A stretch of DNA of 64,000 bases from Maribacter polysaccharolyticus (lineage in GTDB: Bacteria > Bacteroidota > Bacteroidia > Flavobacteriales > Flavobacteriaceae), in assembly GCF_028882255.1 (NCBI RefSeq), contig NZ_JARBUY010000007.1, positions 80,420-144,419 of the forward strand. Direction: 5' to 3'. The position numbers and the translations under genes were made by a program. Under the pieces are notes generated by a model, which was not told the DNA's origin, searched no databases, and saw only the letters and a list, made by a program, of their open reading frames with translations. Of this stretch, positions 18,201 to 26,618 are shown piece by piece (position 1 is the first letter of the stretch; each line of letters starts with the position of its first letter).

Positions 18201-18563
18201 AAGGCTTGGGAACCATGGTCCGCATTACACCCAACAATCGGGGTAGATGTACCTTTGGTCTTTGATGTGGTGGATCAGTGGAATAAGAAATCCATTGGCG
18301 GATGTACCTATTTTGTAGCCCATCCAGGAGGGCGCTCTTATGACACCTATCCCGTGAACAGTTATGAGGCGGAATCGAGGAGGATCAACCGTTTTTGGGA
18401 TTTTGGGCACTCCCAAGGAGAAGTGACACCGACGGAAACGGGCCCTATGACCATTTTTACGGGTAGGATGGTTGAACCTAAGGAAGCTTCCGGTATTTTT
18501 GAGTACAAAGAAGTTCCCGTTAATCATGAATACCCACATGTGTTGGATTTGCGAAAGAAATAA
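15237..18563 (+). CDS. Transglutaminase-like protein with DUF2126 domain
   Basis: A 1108-aa protein. Residues 1 to about 290 form a transglutaminase-N strand domain and a transglutaminase/protease-like core with the triad Cys (about 180, RLGSCRDFAW), His (about 228, DLHAWAEVYIPG) and Asp (about 243, GLDATSG). The rest is DUF2126, beginning NDVRLTMGGEPTFVSIDDMEG and containing the HTGTGGGNHVTLGG motif. There is no signal peptide. Members of this family are always near circularly permuted ATP-grasp and alpha-E proteins, and a role in making or trimming a peptide tag has been predicted from that context. It is first in a three-gene operon, 12 bp before the ATP-grasp gene. The substrate is unknown. 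Confidence 0.88.
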   Translation: MALKVVIAHKTRYKYDRRVNLSPHIFRLRPAPHCRTPIAAYSIKIKPETHFFNWQQDPFGNYLARIVFPEKTEELSVEVEIIADLKTINPFDFFVEEAVEEFPFAYSNDLKKELMPYLEVTEDGPLLKEWISKLDLTPIRTIDFLTGLNQKIYEYLDYTIRMEPGVQSSEETLERRLGSCRDFAWLLVQTLRHLGLAARFVSGYLVQLKSDEKSLDGPSGPEEDFTDLHAWAEVYIPGAGWIGLDATSGLLAGEGHIPLACTPSFESAAPVYGLTDPCETEFEFDNSVTRIFESPRVTKPYTDDQWNAIYNLGFAVEEELQANDVRLTMGGEPTFVSIDDMEGEEWNTAADGENKRELASSLSLRLLDAFGKGGMLHHAQGKWYPGEPLPRWLIGIHWRKDGKTIWKDPKWLASFTETYTLPEGITSTFLHTLSKKLACPDKSIIPAYEDAFYFLWEEGKLPVDVDPTEYDKKDTALRRKLGEVMEQGLGKTVGHVLPLAKSNGLWITNTWEFRGGHLYLTPGNSPVGLRLPLESLPKDPEVPSTPTAEPELFEPKPDLKAYGEELQKRLEAKAPITTLEKQPYVRTALCAEVRDDKLFLFLPPLDSAEDFLDLVASIEATAKELEVPVIIEGYEPPRDNRLEVLKITPDPGVIEVNVHPAKNWQELTANTFTLYEEAKKSRLGTEKFMLDGKHTGTGGGNHVTLGGTTPADSPLLRNPQLLRSLLTFWQHHPGLSYLFSGAFIGPTSQAPRVDEARLENLYELEIAFSQIPDDEEVPFWLTDRLFRHLLTDITGNTHRAEFCIDKLYSPDSSSGRLGILELRAFDMPPHAQMGLMQMLLVRTLVSWFWKKPYKHNLVRWGTELHDKFLLEHYVKEDIKDIVGQLNEAGYPFKLDWFDPFFEFRFPLYGMVEINSMHIELRMAIEPWNVLGEEMSGRGTARYVDSSLERVQIKITNFIKERYILTCNGVKIELSPTGVKGEYVAGVRYKAWEPWSALHPTIGVDVPLVFDVVDQWNKKSIGGCTYFVAHPGGRSYDTYPVNSYEAESRRINRFWDFGHSQGEVTPTETGPMTIFTGRMVEPKEASGIFEYKEVPVNHEYPHVLDLRKK

Positions 18564-18575
18564 TTCAATTATTAT

Positions 18576-21137
18576 ATGCCGATAACAAGTACCAACTGGT
18601 TAAGTAATTATATCACTGAATATAAGAATGACGAAATGTTCACCCCAAATAACGGGGTGAAACCGTATTGGAATAAGTTACTCACGGAATTTGATAAGTT
18701 GGGTGTCAACGGTTTGATGGCGCGCCAAAAAGATATCGATTGGCTGTTATCCGAAAATGGGGTCACCTACAATGTGTATAACGATCCCAATGGGATGCAT
18801 CGCCCGTGGAACCTTAACGTAGTTCCATTTTTATTGCATCAGCGCGAATGGCAGACCATCGAGGTCGGTTTAAAACAACGGGCCGAATTGTTGAATTTGG
18901 TCCTAAAGGATATCTATGGGGAGGGTAACCTCATCAAAAACGGTATTGTTCCCTACGAAGTGATTTATGGTCACCGTGGATTTTTGAGGCAATGTGCGGG
19001 GATCGAATATCCGACCGATAAATTCCTTTCGATGTATGCCGCCGAATTGGCACGGGGTACAGACGGACGGTTATGGATAGTGAATGATAGGGCGGAGGCC
19101 CCTTCAGGAATGGGTTATGCCCTCGAAAACAGGTCAACGACCAGTAGGATCTTACCGGAGATGTATGCTAAAATGAACGTGAAGCGCATATCGGGGTTCT
19201 TTAGGGAATTGAACCAAATGCTGGTCGATGCTTCCCCAGTGAAAAAGGAGAACCCGAATATCGTTATTTTAACCCCAGGTTCCCGCAATGAGACCTATTT
19301 TGAGCATGCTTACCTCTCTTCCTTTTTAGGGTATCCTTTAGTGCAGGGCAATGATCTTGTGGTTAGGGATGGTTTCCTTTGGATGAAATCCTTGCAAGGA
19401 CTCAAACGTATTGATGTCGTCCTCAGAAGGGTCGATGATGCGTATACGGATCCCTTGGAACTTCGTGAAGATTCCCACTTGGGGGTGGCCGGCCTGTTGG
19501 ATGTGGTACGAAGAAAGAATGTTTCGATAATCAATCCCGTGGGGAGTGGGGTTATCGAAAACCCGGGGTTGATCCCTTTTATGCCTGCCATAGCCCGATA
19601 TTTTTTCAATGAGGAGTTGATCTTGCCACAAATAGCCTCTTGGTGGTGTGGGCAAGAACAGGAAAAAAAATATGTATTGGACAATTTACCACAATTGGTA
19701 ATCAAGAAAATAGACCGTACCAATAGGGAAAGTATACGCTTCGGGGAATTTTTGACCCAGCGGGAATTGAACGACCTTAAAAATGACATAGAACAAAGTC
19801 CGTATAGTTATGTCGCACAGGAAAAAATAAGCTTTTCCACCGCTCCGAATTTGGTCCAAGGGACTATTGAGTCCAGGAACTTGGTAACCCGAGCCTTCTG
19901 TATTGCCTCCGCTGGGGGGTATAGTGTAATGCCCGGCGGATTGGTCCGGGTAGCACCAGATCGGAAAACCGTAAGGGTCTCCAATCAAAGGGGGGGCACG
20001 AGTAAGGATTTTTGGGTTTTGGAAGATCGTCCCATCAAGGCAGATCAGCTTAGACATTGGCAAAAAAGGAGTCCGGTTGCCATATCGGGTTTAAAGGATT
20101 TACCTAGTCTTACCGCTGAAAACCTGTATTGGGCAGGTCGGTATGTAGGGCGTACCTTGGTCAACGCGCGATTTTTACGGATGGTAATGCGGCAAATAGC
20201 TTTGGTACAGAATAGGAACGAGACTCCCGATTCGGTGAAGCTCGAGGTCCTGTTCAAGGCAGTGACCCATTTAACGGGTACATACCCGGGTTTTGCTGAG
20301 AAAACCAAAGAAGGCAAATTGGCCATGGAAAATCCCATGGAAGAATTACTTTCGGTAATATTGGACAAGGATCGGCCCGGAAGTTTGGCGCATACCATAG
20401 CCATGTTCAGTAATTCCTATTATGCCATAAGAAACCTTTGGTCATCGGATATGTGGCGGGTTTTCGATAATATTCAAAAAACATGGCAAAGTTTCGAAGA
20501 TAGTAACGATCGTTCGGTAAATAAGATTTTAAAAGTCCTCAACCAACTCATTACCCGTTTAATCGCCTTTATGGGATTGATAGAGGAAAGTATCTTGGTA
20601 CAGCAGGGACTGCTGCTCTATTTTATAGGGTTGCAATTGGAACAAAGTATGCTCACCATCTCCAAATGTCGCTCCCTACTTACCATAGAATATGAGGAAC
20701 AGGTAGAATATGACCTTTTGGAGTACCTTTTGACCAGTCACGAAAGTCTTAATATTTATAGGTACAGCTATCGGTCCTATATACAATTGGAGAATGTTTT
20801 GGATCTTGTGGTGTTAGACCTGGAATATCCCCGATCTTTGACCTTTATGTTGAACAGGATCCAGAAGGATATAGCCCGTTTACCCCATTCCCAGGAAGAT
20901 CATTCATTGTGCAACTATCAAAAATATATTTTTGAGGCCTTCTCGAAATTACGATTGGCAGAATCCTCCCAATTGATCAAAACAAAATCGGGGTCCGATT
21001 TCTTTCGGGCCGATCTCGATCGCTTGTTGAAGGAACTCTCGGGGCTTTTGTACGAAACCTCAAAATCGATTACCAGCACCTATTTTAACCATACCGATAA
21101 CCAAAATCAATTGGTTATGCAATCATTTCCTATTTAA
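18576..21137 (+). CDS. Circularly permuted ATP-grasp ligase fused to alpha-E domain
   Basis: An 853-aa fusion. Residues 1 to about 490 are a circularly permuted type 2 ATP-grasp domain (DUF404/DUF407/CP_ATPgrasp) with IYGEGNLIKNGIVP, YAAELARGTDGRLWIVNDRAEAPSGMGYALENR, ILTPGSRNETYFEHAYL and the closing SNQRGGTSKDFWVLED. Residues about 505-850 are the all-helical alpha-E domain, opening LTAENLYWAGRYVGRTLVNARFL. The two domains are separate genes in many genomes, so this is a fusion. ATP-grasp enzymes form amide bonds from a carboxylate, an amine and ATP. The neighbouring transglutaminases would act on the same peptide linkage, by inference. The downstream gene starts one base after the stop, which suggests translational coupling. 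Confidence 0.9.
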   Translation: MPITSTNWLSNYITEYKNDEMFTPNNGVKPYWNKLLTEFDKLGVNGLMARQKDIDWLLSENGVTYNVYNDPNGMHRPWNLNVVPFLLHQREWQTIEVGLKQRAELLNLVLKDIYGEGNLIKNGIVPYEVIYGHRGFLRQCAGIEYPTDKFLSMYAAELARGTDGRLWIVNDRAEAPSGMGYALENRSTTSRILPEMYAKMNVKRISGFFRELNQMLVDASPVKKENPNIVILTPGSRNETYFEHAYLSSFLGYPLVQGNDLVVRDGFLWMKSLQGLKRIDVVLRRVDDAYTDPLELREDSHLGVAGLLDVVRRKNVSIINPVGSGVIENPGLIPFMPAIARYFFNEELILPQIASWWCGQEQEKKYVLDNLPQLVIKKIDRTNRESIRFGEFLTQRELNDLKNDIEQSPYSYVAQEKISFSTAPNLVQGTIESRNLVTRAFCIASAGGYSVMPGGLVRVAPDRKTVRVSNQRGGTSKDFWVLEDRPIKADQLRHWQKRSPVAISGLKDLPSLTAENLYWAGRYVGRTLVNARFLRMVMRQIALVQNRNETPDSVKLEVLFKAVTHLTGTYPGFAEKTKEGKLAMENPMEELLSVILDKDRPGSLAHTIAMFSNSYYAIRNLWSSDMWRVFDNIQKTWQSFEDSNDRSVNKILKVLNQLITRLIAFMGLIEESILVQQGLLLYFIGLQLEQSMLTISKCRSLLTIEYEEQVEYDLLEYLLTSHESLNIYRYSYRSYIQLENVLDLVVLDLEYPRSLTFMLNRIQKDIARLPHSQEDHSLCNYQKYIFEAFSKLRLAESSQLIKTKSGSDFFRADLDRLLKELSGLLYETSKSITSTYFNHTDNQNQLVMQSFPI

Positions 21138-21138
21138 T

Positions 21139-22029
21139 ATGGTTTTCAACGTTACGCATATTACGAAATATGAATATAATGCCCCTGTAAATTATTGCCA
21201 TAATATGGCCACTTTAAGGCCAAGGGAATCTGAGGGGCAATCGCTGTTGGATTATAAAATCTTGATTTCGCCCGATCCTGCGGAAATTTCGGAGCGGATT
21301 GATTTTTTCGGGAATTATATTACCCGGTTTTCCATACAGACCGAGCATAAGATCTTGGAAGTGACCACCCAGAGTAAAATAGTGCGCGATTATATGCCGT
21401 ATCGGGAATCTTTTTCCTCACAAGCTTGCAGGGGAGTTACCATGGAGGGGGCACTTATGGCCTTACAAAGTGCCGATGCCTCGGTGTTGGATGCCAAACA
21501 ATACATTTTGGAATCGATTTTTATCAGACGTTCCGATGCGGGTATACGTGAATATGCCGAGGTTTCCTTCAAAAGGAACCGTTCGGTTTTCGATGCCGCT
21601 TTTGAGCTGATGCAACGTATTTATACCGATTTTAAATTTGTGCCTGGTTTTACCAGTATAGCTACCCCTGTTGCCGAGGTCATGAAAGAGAGGAAAGGGG
21701 TTTGCCAGGATTTTGCACAAATAGCCATTGCCTGCATCCGTTCGGTGGGGTTGCCTGCACGGTATATCAGCGGTTATATTGAAACCGTGCCTCCCGAAGG
21801 CAAGGAAAAATTGGTCGGGGCAGATGCCTCCCATGCTTGGTTTGCCATTTTCATTCCAGGGTTCGGGTGGGTCGATTTTGACCCTACCAACAATCTTATC
21901 CCCGCCGATCAGCATATAGTGGTAGGTTGGGGAAGGGACTATTATGACGTACCTCCTTTAAAAGGGGTGGTCTATGGTAGTGGCAAAAGTAAGCTTAAGG
22001 TGGCCGTTGATATTTCGGCAGTGGGGTAA
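21139..22029 (+). CDS. Transglutaminase family protein, short form
   Basis: A 296-aa cytosolic protein. It has the N-terminal beta domain (FNVTHITKYEYNAPVNYCHN) and the transglutaminase-like core with Cys in KGVCQDFAQIAIACIRSVGL, His in GADASHAWFAIFIPGFGW and Asp in VDFDPTNN, all about 190-260. The end GWGRDYYDVPPLKGVVYG is typical of the family found with alpha-E and ATP-grasp genes. The motifs suggest a cysteine peptidase or amide transferase. It starts one base after the ATP-grasp-alpha-E stop and closes the operon. The same set is often linked to the proteasome-like Anbu peptidase, which is absent here. Confidence 0.88.
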   Translation: MVFNVTHITKYEYNAPVNYCHNMATLRPRESEGQSLLDYKILISPDPAEISERIDFFGNYITRFSIQTEHKILEVTTQSKIVRDYMPYRESFSSQACRGVTMEGALMALQSADASVLDAKQYILESIFIRRSDAGIREYAEVSFKRNRSVFDAAFELMQRIYTDFKFVPGFTSIATPVAEVMKERKGVCQDFAQIAIACIRSVGLPARYISGYIETVPPEGKEKLVGADASHAWFAIFIPGFGWVDFDPTNNLIPADQHIVVGWGRDYYDVPPLKGVVYGSGKSKLKVAVDISAVG

Positions 22030-22176
22030 TCGTTGGGGCGGATTCAAGGTTTGTCCAAGGGCCATACCTTTCATGGCGTAAAAGGGTTGTCTGGCACTAA
22101 GATCCCATAAACAACGTGCCATTACTAAAGTAGGGTATTTTTGTGACCACGAAGAGGTGCCATATGGTACTCTAAT

Positions 22177-22356
22177 TCATTCGTCCTTTGTTTCCGTCTT
22201 TGTCGTAAGATTGCTTATGGCGACCACTGCCCCAACAACAGCACCTGAAATTCCCATAATGAATTGCCCCATAAACATCAGCACAATTCCCCCTAATACC
22301 GCTATAATACCGAAAGCTGTGTTCACTTTCCCATAATTTATCTTATTCTTTACCAT
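22177..22356 (-). CDS. Small membrane protein (59 aa)
   Basis: An ATG at 22354-22356 opens a 59-codon frame ending TGA at 22177. A short basic N-terminus (MVKNKINYGKVN) precedes about 32 hydrophobic and Gly-rich residues (for example FGIIAVLGGIVLMFMG and MGISGAVVGAVVAI), then a polar KTETKDE tail. The composition suggests one or two membrane helices with Gly-zipper spacing. I do not recognise a family. It is convergent with the transglutaminase operon and lies downstream of the DinB gene on the same strand. The strong hydrophobic pattern with a charged end makes a real gene more likely than chance. Confidence 0.6.
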   Translation of the reverse strand: MVKNKINYGKVNTAFGIIAVLGGIVLMFMGQFIMGISGAVVGAVVAISNLTTKTETKDE

Positions 22357-22527
22357 AATCCTGTTCTCAAAAGAGGTAATTGATTTCTTGTAATTGATGT
22401 TTTTGGTATCGGGTTATACACCCTTCTTATTGCTATTCCCATCCTCAAGTTAACGCATAGGCGGGTAATGGGGAATAGGTGTTTGCAAAGGTACGTAATT
22501 CGGATTTTCTTAGGGCAGTGGTACAAT

Positions 22528-23001
22528 TCACATCCCTTGGGATATCAGTTTTTTGATCAGTACGATCTGTCCAAGATGATAATAACCGTGTTCTATCATC
22601 CCATTGATGTTTCTTTCGTACGTGCCGTATTTATGATCCACAAAGACATCCGACAACTTTTCTTCGGGCAGTTGGCCTATCGAGGTAACGAGTTGTTCCG
22701 TTTGCTGCCAAAAATCGGAGAGGAAACTTTCCCATTCATCCTGTGAACCCATAGGGGGGAAGTCAAAACTGAACTTGTCCCTTATTTCAAGTGGTCCACC
22801 TTGGAATACCTTTAAGACCCCTTTTAGGTAATAGTGGATGTGTTGGGCCAAATCAGCGATGGTATGCAAAGACCCTATTTGGGTGGTAGCTGTTTTCAAG
22901 TCCAAATTTTCCAACTGGTCTTTATAATTGGTATTCGCGACCCAAGTGCCGTTCAGGATGATTTCTTCAAGGCGAAGGGCGAGTTGGTTTGTGGTTTCCA
23001 T
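22528..23001 (-). CDS. DinB-family protein
   Basis: About 157 aa from the ATG at 23001 (METTNQLALRLEEII). A 172-aa frame with an upstream ATG at 23046 also exists, but its extra residues do not look like family sequence. The four-helix-bundle DinB fold is indicated by SLHTIADLAQHIHYYLKGVLKVF (first metal His) and the terminal MIEHGYYHLGQIVLIKKL (H-x3-H pair), giving the usual three His ligands. The biochemical role of most DinB proteins in Bacteroidota is unknown; some are metal-dependent thiol transferases or are stress induced. It stands alone. Confidence 0.8.
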   Translation of the reverse strand: METTNQLALRLEEIILNGTWVANTNYKDQLENLDLKTATTQIGSLHTIADLAQHIHYYLKGVLKVFQGGPLEIRDKFSFDFPPMGSQDEWESFLSDFWQQTEQLVTSIGQLPEEKLSDVFVDHKYGTYERNINGMIEHGYYHLGQIVLIKKLISQGM

Positions 23002-23143
23002 AGGCTTTCGGTATTGATCATCATGCCTAAAGTTAAGGATTTTCATTGACCGTTCATTGGCCTTGACCGAGTAGAAGTACGCTCCAAGGGTGTGCCAAGG
23101 CGTATTTCACGATGCCCAAATGGGGAGCCTACTGCCGATAGGT

Positions 23144-24028
23144 TTAGAGATTGGTTGGTTCCGATTCGACTTCCACTTTATGTTTTTTGGAAAAGGAGTT
23201 CCGATTGTTTCCGTTGTAATAGCGGAGTTGGTCCTCTTTTTTATCTTTCCCACTTTTTAAAGGAAACACATAGCCATAAAGTATTCCGACAAAGATGCCG
23301 CCCCCGACAATGTTGCCAAGTGTTGCTGGGATGAGGTTGTTGATGATAAAAGTAGCCCAGGTAATGTCGGCCCCTTCAAAGATGGCCAAAGGAATAAAAT
23401 ACATATTGGCAATACTGTGCTCAAAACCCATGGTGACAAATGCCATTACAGGGAACCAAACCCCAAGGACCTTGCCTGTAGTGCTTTTGGCTGCCATACC
23501 TTGCCATACGGCTAAACAAACCAACCAGTTGGCTCCGATTCCTTTTAAAAAGGTCGTCAAAAAGGTATGACTTGTTTTACCTAAAGCCACATTATGGACC
23601 GTATTGATAAAAGGGGCTTCACTTACGATATGGGTCAAATGGGTTATGGCATAAGCCACAAAAATGGAACCGACAAAATTACCGACATATACCAATCCCC
23701 AATTTTTGAGCATATCGCTTACCGGTTGTTTTTTCGCAAGGATATTTGGAAAGAAATAAGCATTGTTCCCCGTAAAAAGCTCTGCCCCTGCGATGACCAC
23801 GAGAATAAGGCCCAAGGGGAAAGTCGCCCCGAAAAGGAACTTTGCCATACCAGGGTTTTCCGCTGCTATACCCGGTGATCCACCTCCTACGATAATGGCC
23901 AACAAGCCGCCAAAAGCAACATATGCGCCGGCCAAAAAGGCTAATATCAACGTTTTTCTTTTAGGATATTTACTTTTGTTGATCGCTAGATTACTTACGA
24001 TGTCTATTACCTCTTTTGGAGTGTTCAT
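23144..24028 (-). CDS. focA: Formate/nitrite transporter family channel, FocA-like
   Basis: A 294-aa membrane protein with six helices. It has the FNT signatures AFGGLLAIIVGGGSPGI, GAELFTGNN near residue 105, and the repeat-2 loop GFEHSIANMYFIPLAI with the central His of the pore. FNT channels are pentamers moving formate, nitrite or hydrosulfide. The gene directly downstream of pflA (20-bp gap) supports formate. The C-terminal 30 residues are charged and cytoplasmic. Bacteroidota often keep focA, pflB and pflA together; here pflB is not adjacent. Confidence 0.88.
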   Translation of the reverse strand: MNTPKEVIDIVSNLAINKSKYPKRKTLILAFLAGAYVAFGGLLAIIVGGGSPGIAAENPGMAKFLFGATFPLGLILVVIAGAELFTGNNAYFFPNILAKKQPVSDMLKNWGLVYVGNFVGSIFVAYAITHLTHIVSEAPFINTVHNVALGKTSHTFLTTFLKGIGANWLVCLAVWQGMAAKSTTGKVLGVWFPVMAFVTMGFEHSIANMYFIPLAIFEGADITWATFIINNLIPATLGNIVGGGIFVGILYGYVFPLKSGKDKKEDQLRYYNGNNRNSFSKKHKVEVESEPTNL

Positions 24029-24048
24029 GGCTGTTGTTCAAAAAAATT

Positions 24049-24810
24049 CTAATTGATTTTTACTTCTTTAAAATAGTTGGCTAGGATTTTTGTGGCTTCT
24101 TCTATCTCTTCGGGGGTATTTTCCCTAGCATCTTTTAACTGATACTCCCAGCCCAAAGATTCCCATTTGTGTATTCCCAACTTGTGATAGGGTTGGATCT
24201 CGATTTTTTCAATGGTGCGGTAATCCTTGAAATGTTCCCCTAAGGCATGCAATAATTCCGGTTTGTTGGTTATGCCCGGTATCAAAACATAACGCAGCCA
24301 CATAGGTTTGCCTGATTCCTCACGGTATTTGGCAAAGGTGAAGGTGGTTTCCTTGTTCCGCATTCCCGTTAGATATTCATAACCTTCTTCGGTCATATGC
24401 TTAATATCGAGCATTACCAAGTCGGCATGGTCGTCCAATAATTCCTTGGTAAAATGATTAAGGATACGGCCGTTGGTATCTATATTGGTATGGATCCCTT
24501 CTTCCTTTAATCTTTTGAATAATGGGATCAGCTGTTTGGATTGCAATAGGGGTTCCCCACCCGATACGGTTACACCACCTTTTTTACCAAAATAAGACCT
24601 CATATCCAAAGCCCGCGCTACCAGTTCCTCTACATCATATTCCGTGCCACCGGTCATTTGAATGGTATCCGGATTATGGCAATACAAACACTTTAGCTTG
24701 CAGCCTTGCAAGAATATGACCATGCGGATTCCCGGTCCATCATGGGTCCCAAAAGATTCAATGGAGTGAACGCTTAATTTGTTATCTGGTGTTTTGATAT
24801 TTAGCTTTTT
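24049..24810 (-). CDS. pflA: Pyruvate formate-lyase activating enzyme (radical SAM), start codon unclear
   Basis: A radical SAM activase with the 4Fe-4S motif CKLKCLYC (CX3CX2C), the SAM-binding GGVTVSGGEPLLQ, and WLRYVLIPGITN. It installs the glycyl radical on pyruvate formate-lyase. The first in-frame ATG (24721-24723) would drop the conserved segment HSIESFGTHDGPGIR just upstream. That segment is encoded in the same frame, which stays open to a TAA at 24811-24813, but with no ATG, GTG or TTG. A run of seven A on the coding strand (24806-24812) overlaps that stop; losing one A would join an upstream frame. A rare start codon, a frameshift mutation or a sequence error are the options. focA follows 20 bp downstream. 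Confidence 0.8.
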   Translation of the reverse strand, partial: KKLNIKTPDNKLSVHSIESFGTHDGPGIRMVIFLQGCKLKCLYCHNPDTIQMTGGTEYDVEELVARALDMRSYFGKKGGVTVSGGEPLLQSKQLIPLFKRLKEEGIHTNIDTNGRILNHFTKELLDDHADLVMLDIKHMTEEGYEYLTGMRNKETTFTFAKYREESGKPMWLRYVLIPGITNKPELLHALGEHFKDYRTIEKIEIQPYHKLGIHKWESLGWEYQLKDARENTPEEIEEATKILANYFKEVKIN

Positions 24811-25397
24811 TTAGATCAAGCTTCCAAAAATTGCCTTCAAACAATTTGTGGAGCTTTCATTACTATTCAATTACATATGGTCTTACATCGATTCGTGGAA
24901 CTCACTTATAATTACCCCCGATTGTCGTTCTTTTACCAATCGCACAGGGCTTTCGGTTTATAAGAATCCATATGTAAAAAAATAAAGCTGCAAATATAGT
25001 CAATTATCGCGTTAGTTGTTGGTGGAGTGTGCTGAATATAAAGGGTTAAGGATGTTGCCCTAGGGTATGGCCCTATGTGAAATGCATGTATTTTTTTGAT
25101 TTTCTGAAAAGGCTATGGCTTTAAGCGCTTCTTTTGTTAAAGAAATCCAAATATTCTACGATTTTATTGCCTAAATGATAAATCGTAGGTGAAAATCATA
25201 CCGAAGTTGGTTTTATAACCAACGACTTTGTTTTTGTTGTAGAACATCAAAGAAATGCACTGATAGCCGGTTTTGACTTGCATCGTATAAGCATCATAAA
25301 GGATGAGGCGACACATAATGCCCTATTTCAACACATAGGTATAGCGTGAAGATAAATAATTGGTTATCAGCGTTGCGCAGTTAAAAATGATCTAGGA
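24811..25397. other. Intergenic region upstream of pflA
   Basis: About 590 bp. No pflB is present. The part near pflA is AT-rich and should hold its promoter. The only coding-like stretch is the short minus-strand frame at 25164-25316, described separately. Confidence 0.5.
25164..25316 (-). CDS. Short unrecognised ORF or gene remnant (50 aa)
   Basis: An ATG at 25314-25316 opens 50 codons. The end alternates polar and aromatic residues (MFYNKNKVVGYKTNFGMIFTY) and finishes DLSFRQ, similar in texture to the last strands of an outer-membrane beta-barrel. There is no signal sequence, so if coding it is more likely the tail of a lost gene than a complete one. Support is weak. Confidence 0.2.
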   Translation of the reverse strand: MCRLILYDAYTMQVKTGYQCISLMFYNKNKVVGYKTNFGMIFTYDLSFRQ

Positions 25398-26618
25398 TTA
25401 TGGACAGTTGTCGATTTTGGCATCGATCTGTTGCATTAAAGCCCAAAGGTAAATATGGTAATCTTTGGTATGATACCCCCAAAAGGGATAGTTGATATGG
25501 TCTGCCGCTTCTTCCAGATCATTGGGTCTTTGGTCATTGGGCAGGGGGTCATATTGAACCGTTAAGGCAACCTGGTGTACATCGTCCCTGCGTTGCCTAA
25601 TCTTATAAAGGTCATTAAAGGCGATGAAGTTATTGCCGTTCCCTAAATTATAGCCCGCATTGGGCGTTATGTAATTTTGTAAAGGCTGTGATTGTTCATT
25701 GTAATAGGCATCGTCCTGTACAAACCAATCTTGATCGGCATCGAATTCCCTATAAACGAAGGCTTGGGCAATCAGATACGGATTGAATTCCGGTAAACCG
25801 TAGTTAATTTCGGGTATGGATTGTGTTTCGTCAAAGCTTCTCCAATTTTGAATGCAGCCGCACTCATCGGCAGTGGTACATAAGGGTATATTTTGCCACC
25901 AGCCTCCTTCATATTGTCCTTCTTCGGCATAAACATAGCCTATTCCCCCTAAAGCGGCCGTTACCAATTTATTCCGTAATACTTCGTCATTGTCAAAAAC
26001 ATCCCTTAACAATAGGGCGAGTAGGAACGATCCTTGGGAATGCCCTGCCAACAGTATTTTATTCCCGTTGTTGTAGTTTTCAAGGTAGTGTAAAAAAGCG
26101 GCTTTGATATCGCTGTATGATTCTGCGATCACCTCGGCCTGTATTTTCTTTTCTGTACTGTTGCCATACGTAATCCCTGTAGACTGCCTATAACGGGGTG
26201 CGAACATCCTACCATATTTAGCCAATAATCCGCCTTGCGCCAAAATCGTTAGCGATACTTGTACGGCATCCTGTTCCTCAATGGGAATCGTTCCGATACT
26301 ACTGCTATTCTGTGTGGTAGTGAGAAGGGTTGGGTGTACAAAAAATACATCGGTACCCGTATCCGTTCCCGAGTTGTTGGTTATGGGAACCACATGGTCT
26401 ACCTCGAGGTTTTCATCGATAACGGCAATGTCCAAGGCATAATTGGATAGTAGGGTCGTTTTTTGGGGATGAAAAGCCCAATTACCCAACGCGCTGTAAT
26501 CTACCGTAGAAGTAGGGACTTCCATGGTTTCCTCCGGGGCACCCTGATAATCCTTGTCTTTTGAACAGCTAATGAAGGTAAAGAGAATAAAAGGCAATAG
26601 GATATTTTTAGCTTTCAT
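25398..26618 (-). CDS. DUF3089 alpha/beta-hydrolase lipoprotein
   Basis: A 406-aa lipoprotein (signal peptide LLPFILFTFISC, Cys about residue 19). The DUF3089 start is DVFFVHPTLL, and the nucleophile elbow is LLAGHSQGSFLLALLLRDVF with Ser in GHSQG. The region IKAAFLHYLENYNNGNKILLAGHSQG is typical. The fold is alpha/beta hydrolase; the natural substrate is unknown. The acidic linker after the lipid Cys fits anchoring in the outer membrane. The gene is isolated, with about 590 bp before the pflA end and 630 bp upstream. Confidence 0.82.
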   Translation of the reverse strand: MKAKNILLPFILFTFISCSKDKDYQGAPEETMEVPTSTVDYSALGNWAFHPQKTTLLSNYALDIAVIDENLEVDHVVPITNNSGTDTGTDVFFVHPTLLTTTQNSSSIGTIPIEEQDAVQVSLTILAQGGLLAKYGRMFAPRYRQSTGITYGNSTEKKIQAEVIAESYSDIKAAFLHYLENYNNGNKILLAGHSQGSFLLALLLRDVFDNDEVLRNKLVTAALGGIGYVYAEEGQYEGGWWQNIPLCTTADECGCIQNWRSFDETQSIPEINYGLPEFNPYLIAQAFVYREFDADQDWFVQDDAYYNEQSQPLQNYITPNAGYNLGNGNNFIAFNDLYKIRQRRDDVHQVALTVQYDPLPNDQRPNDLEEAADHINYPFWGYHTKDYHIYLWALMQQIDAKIDNCP

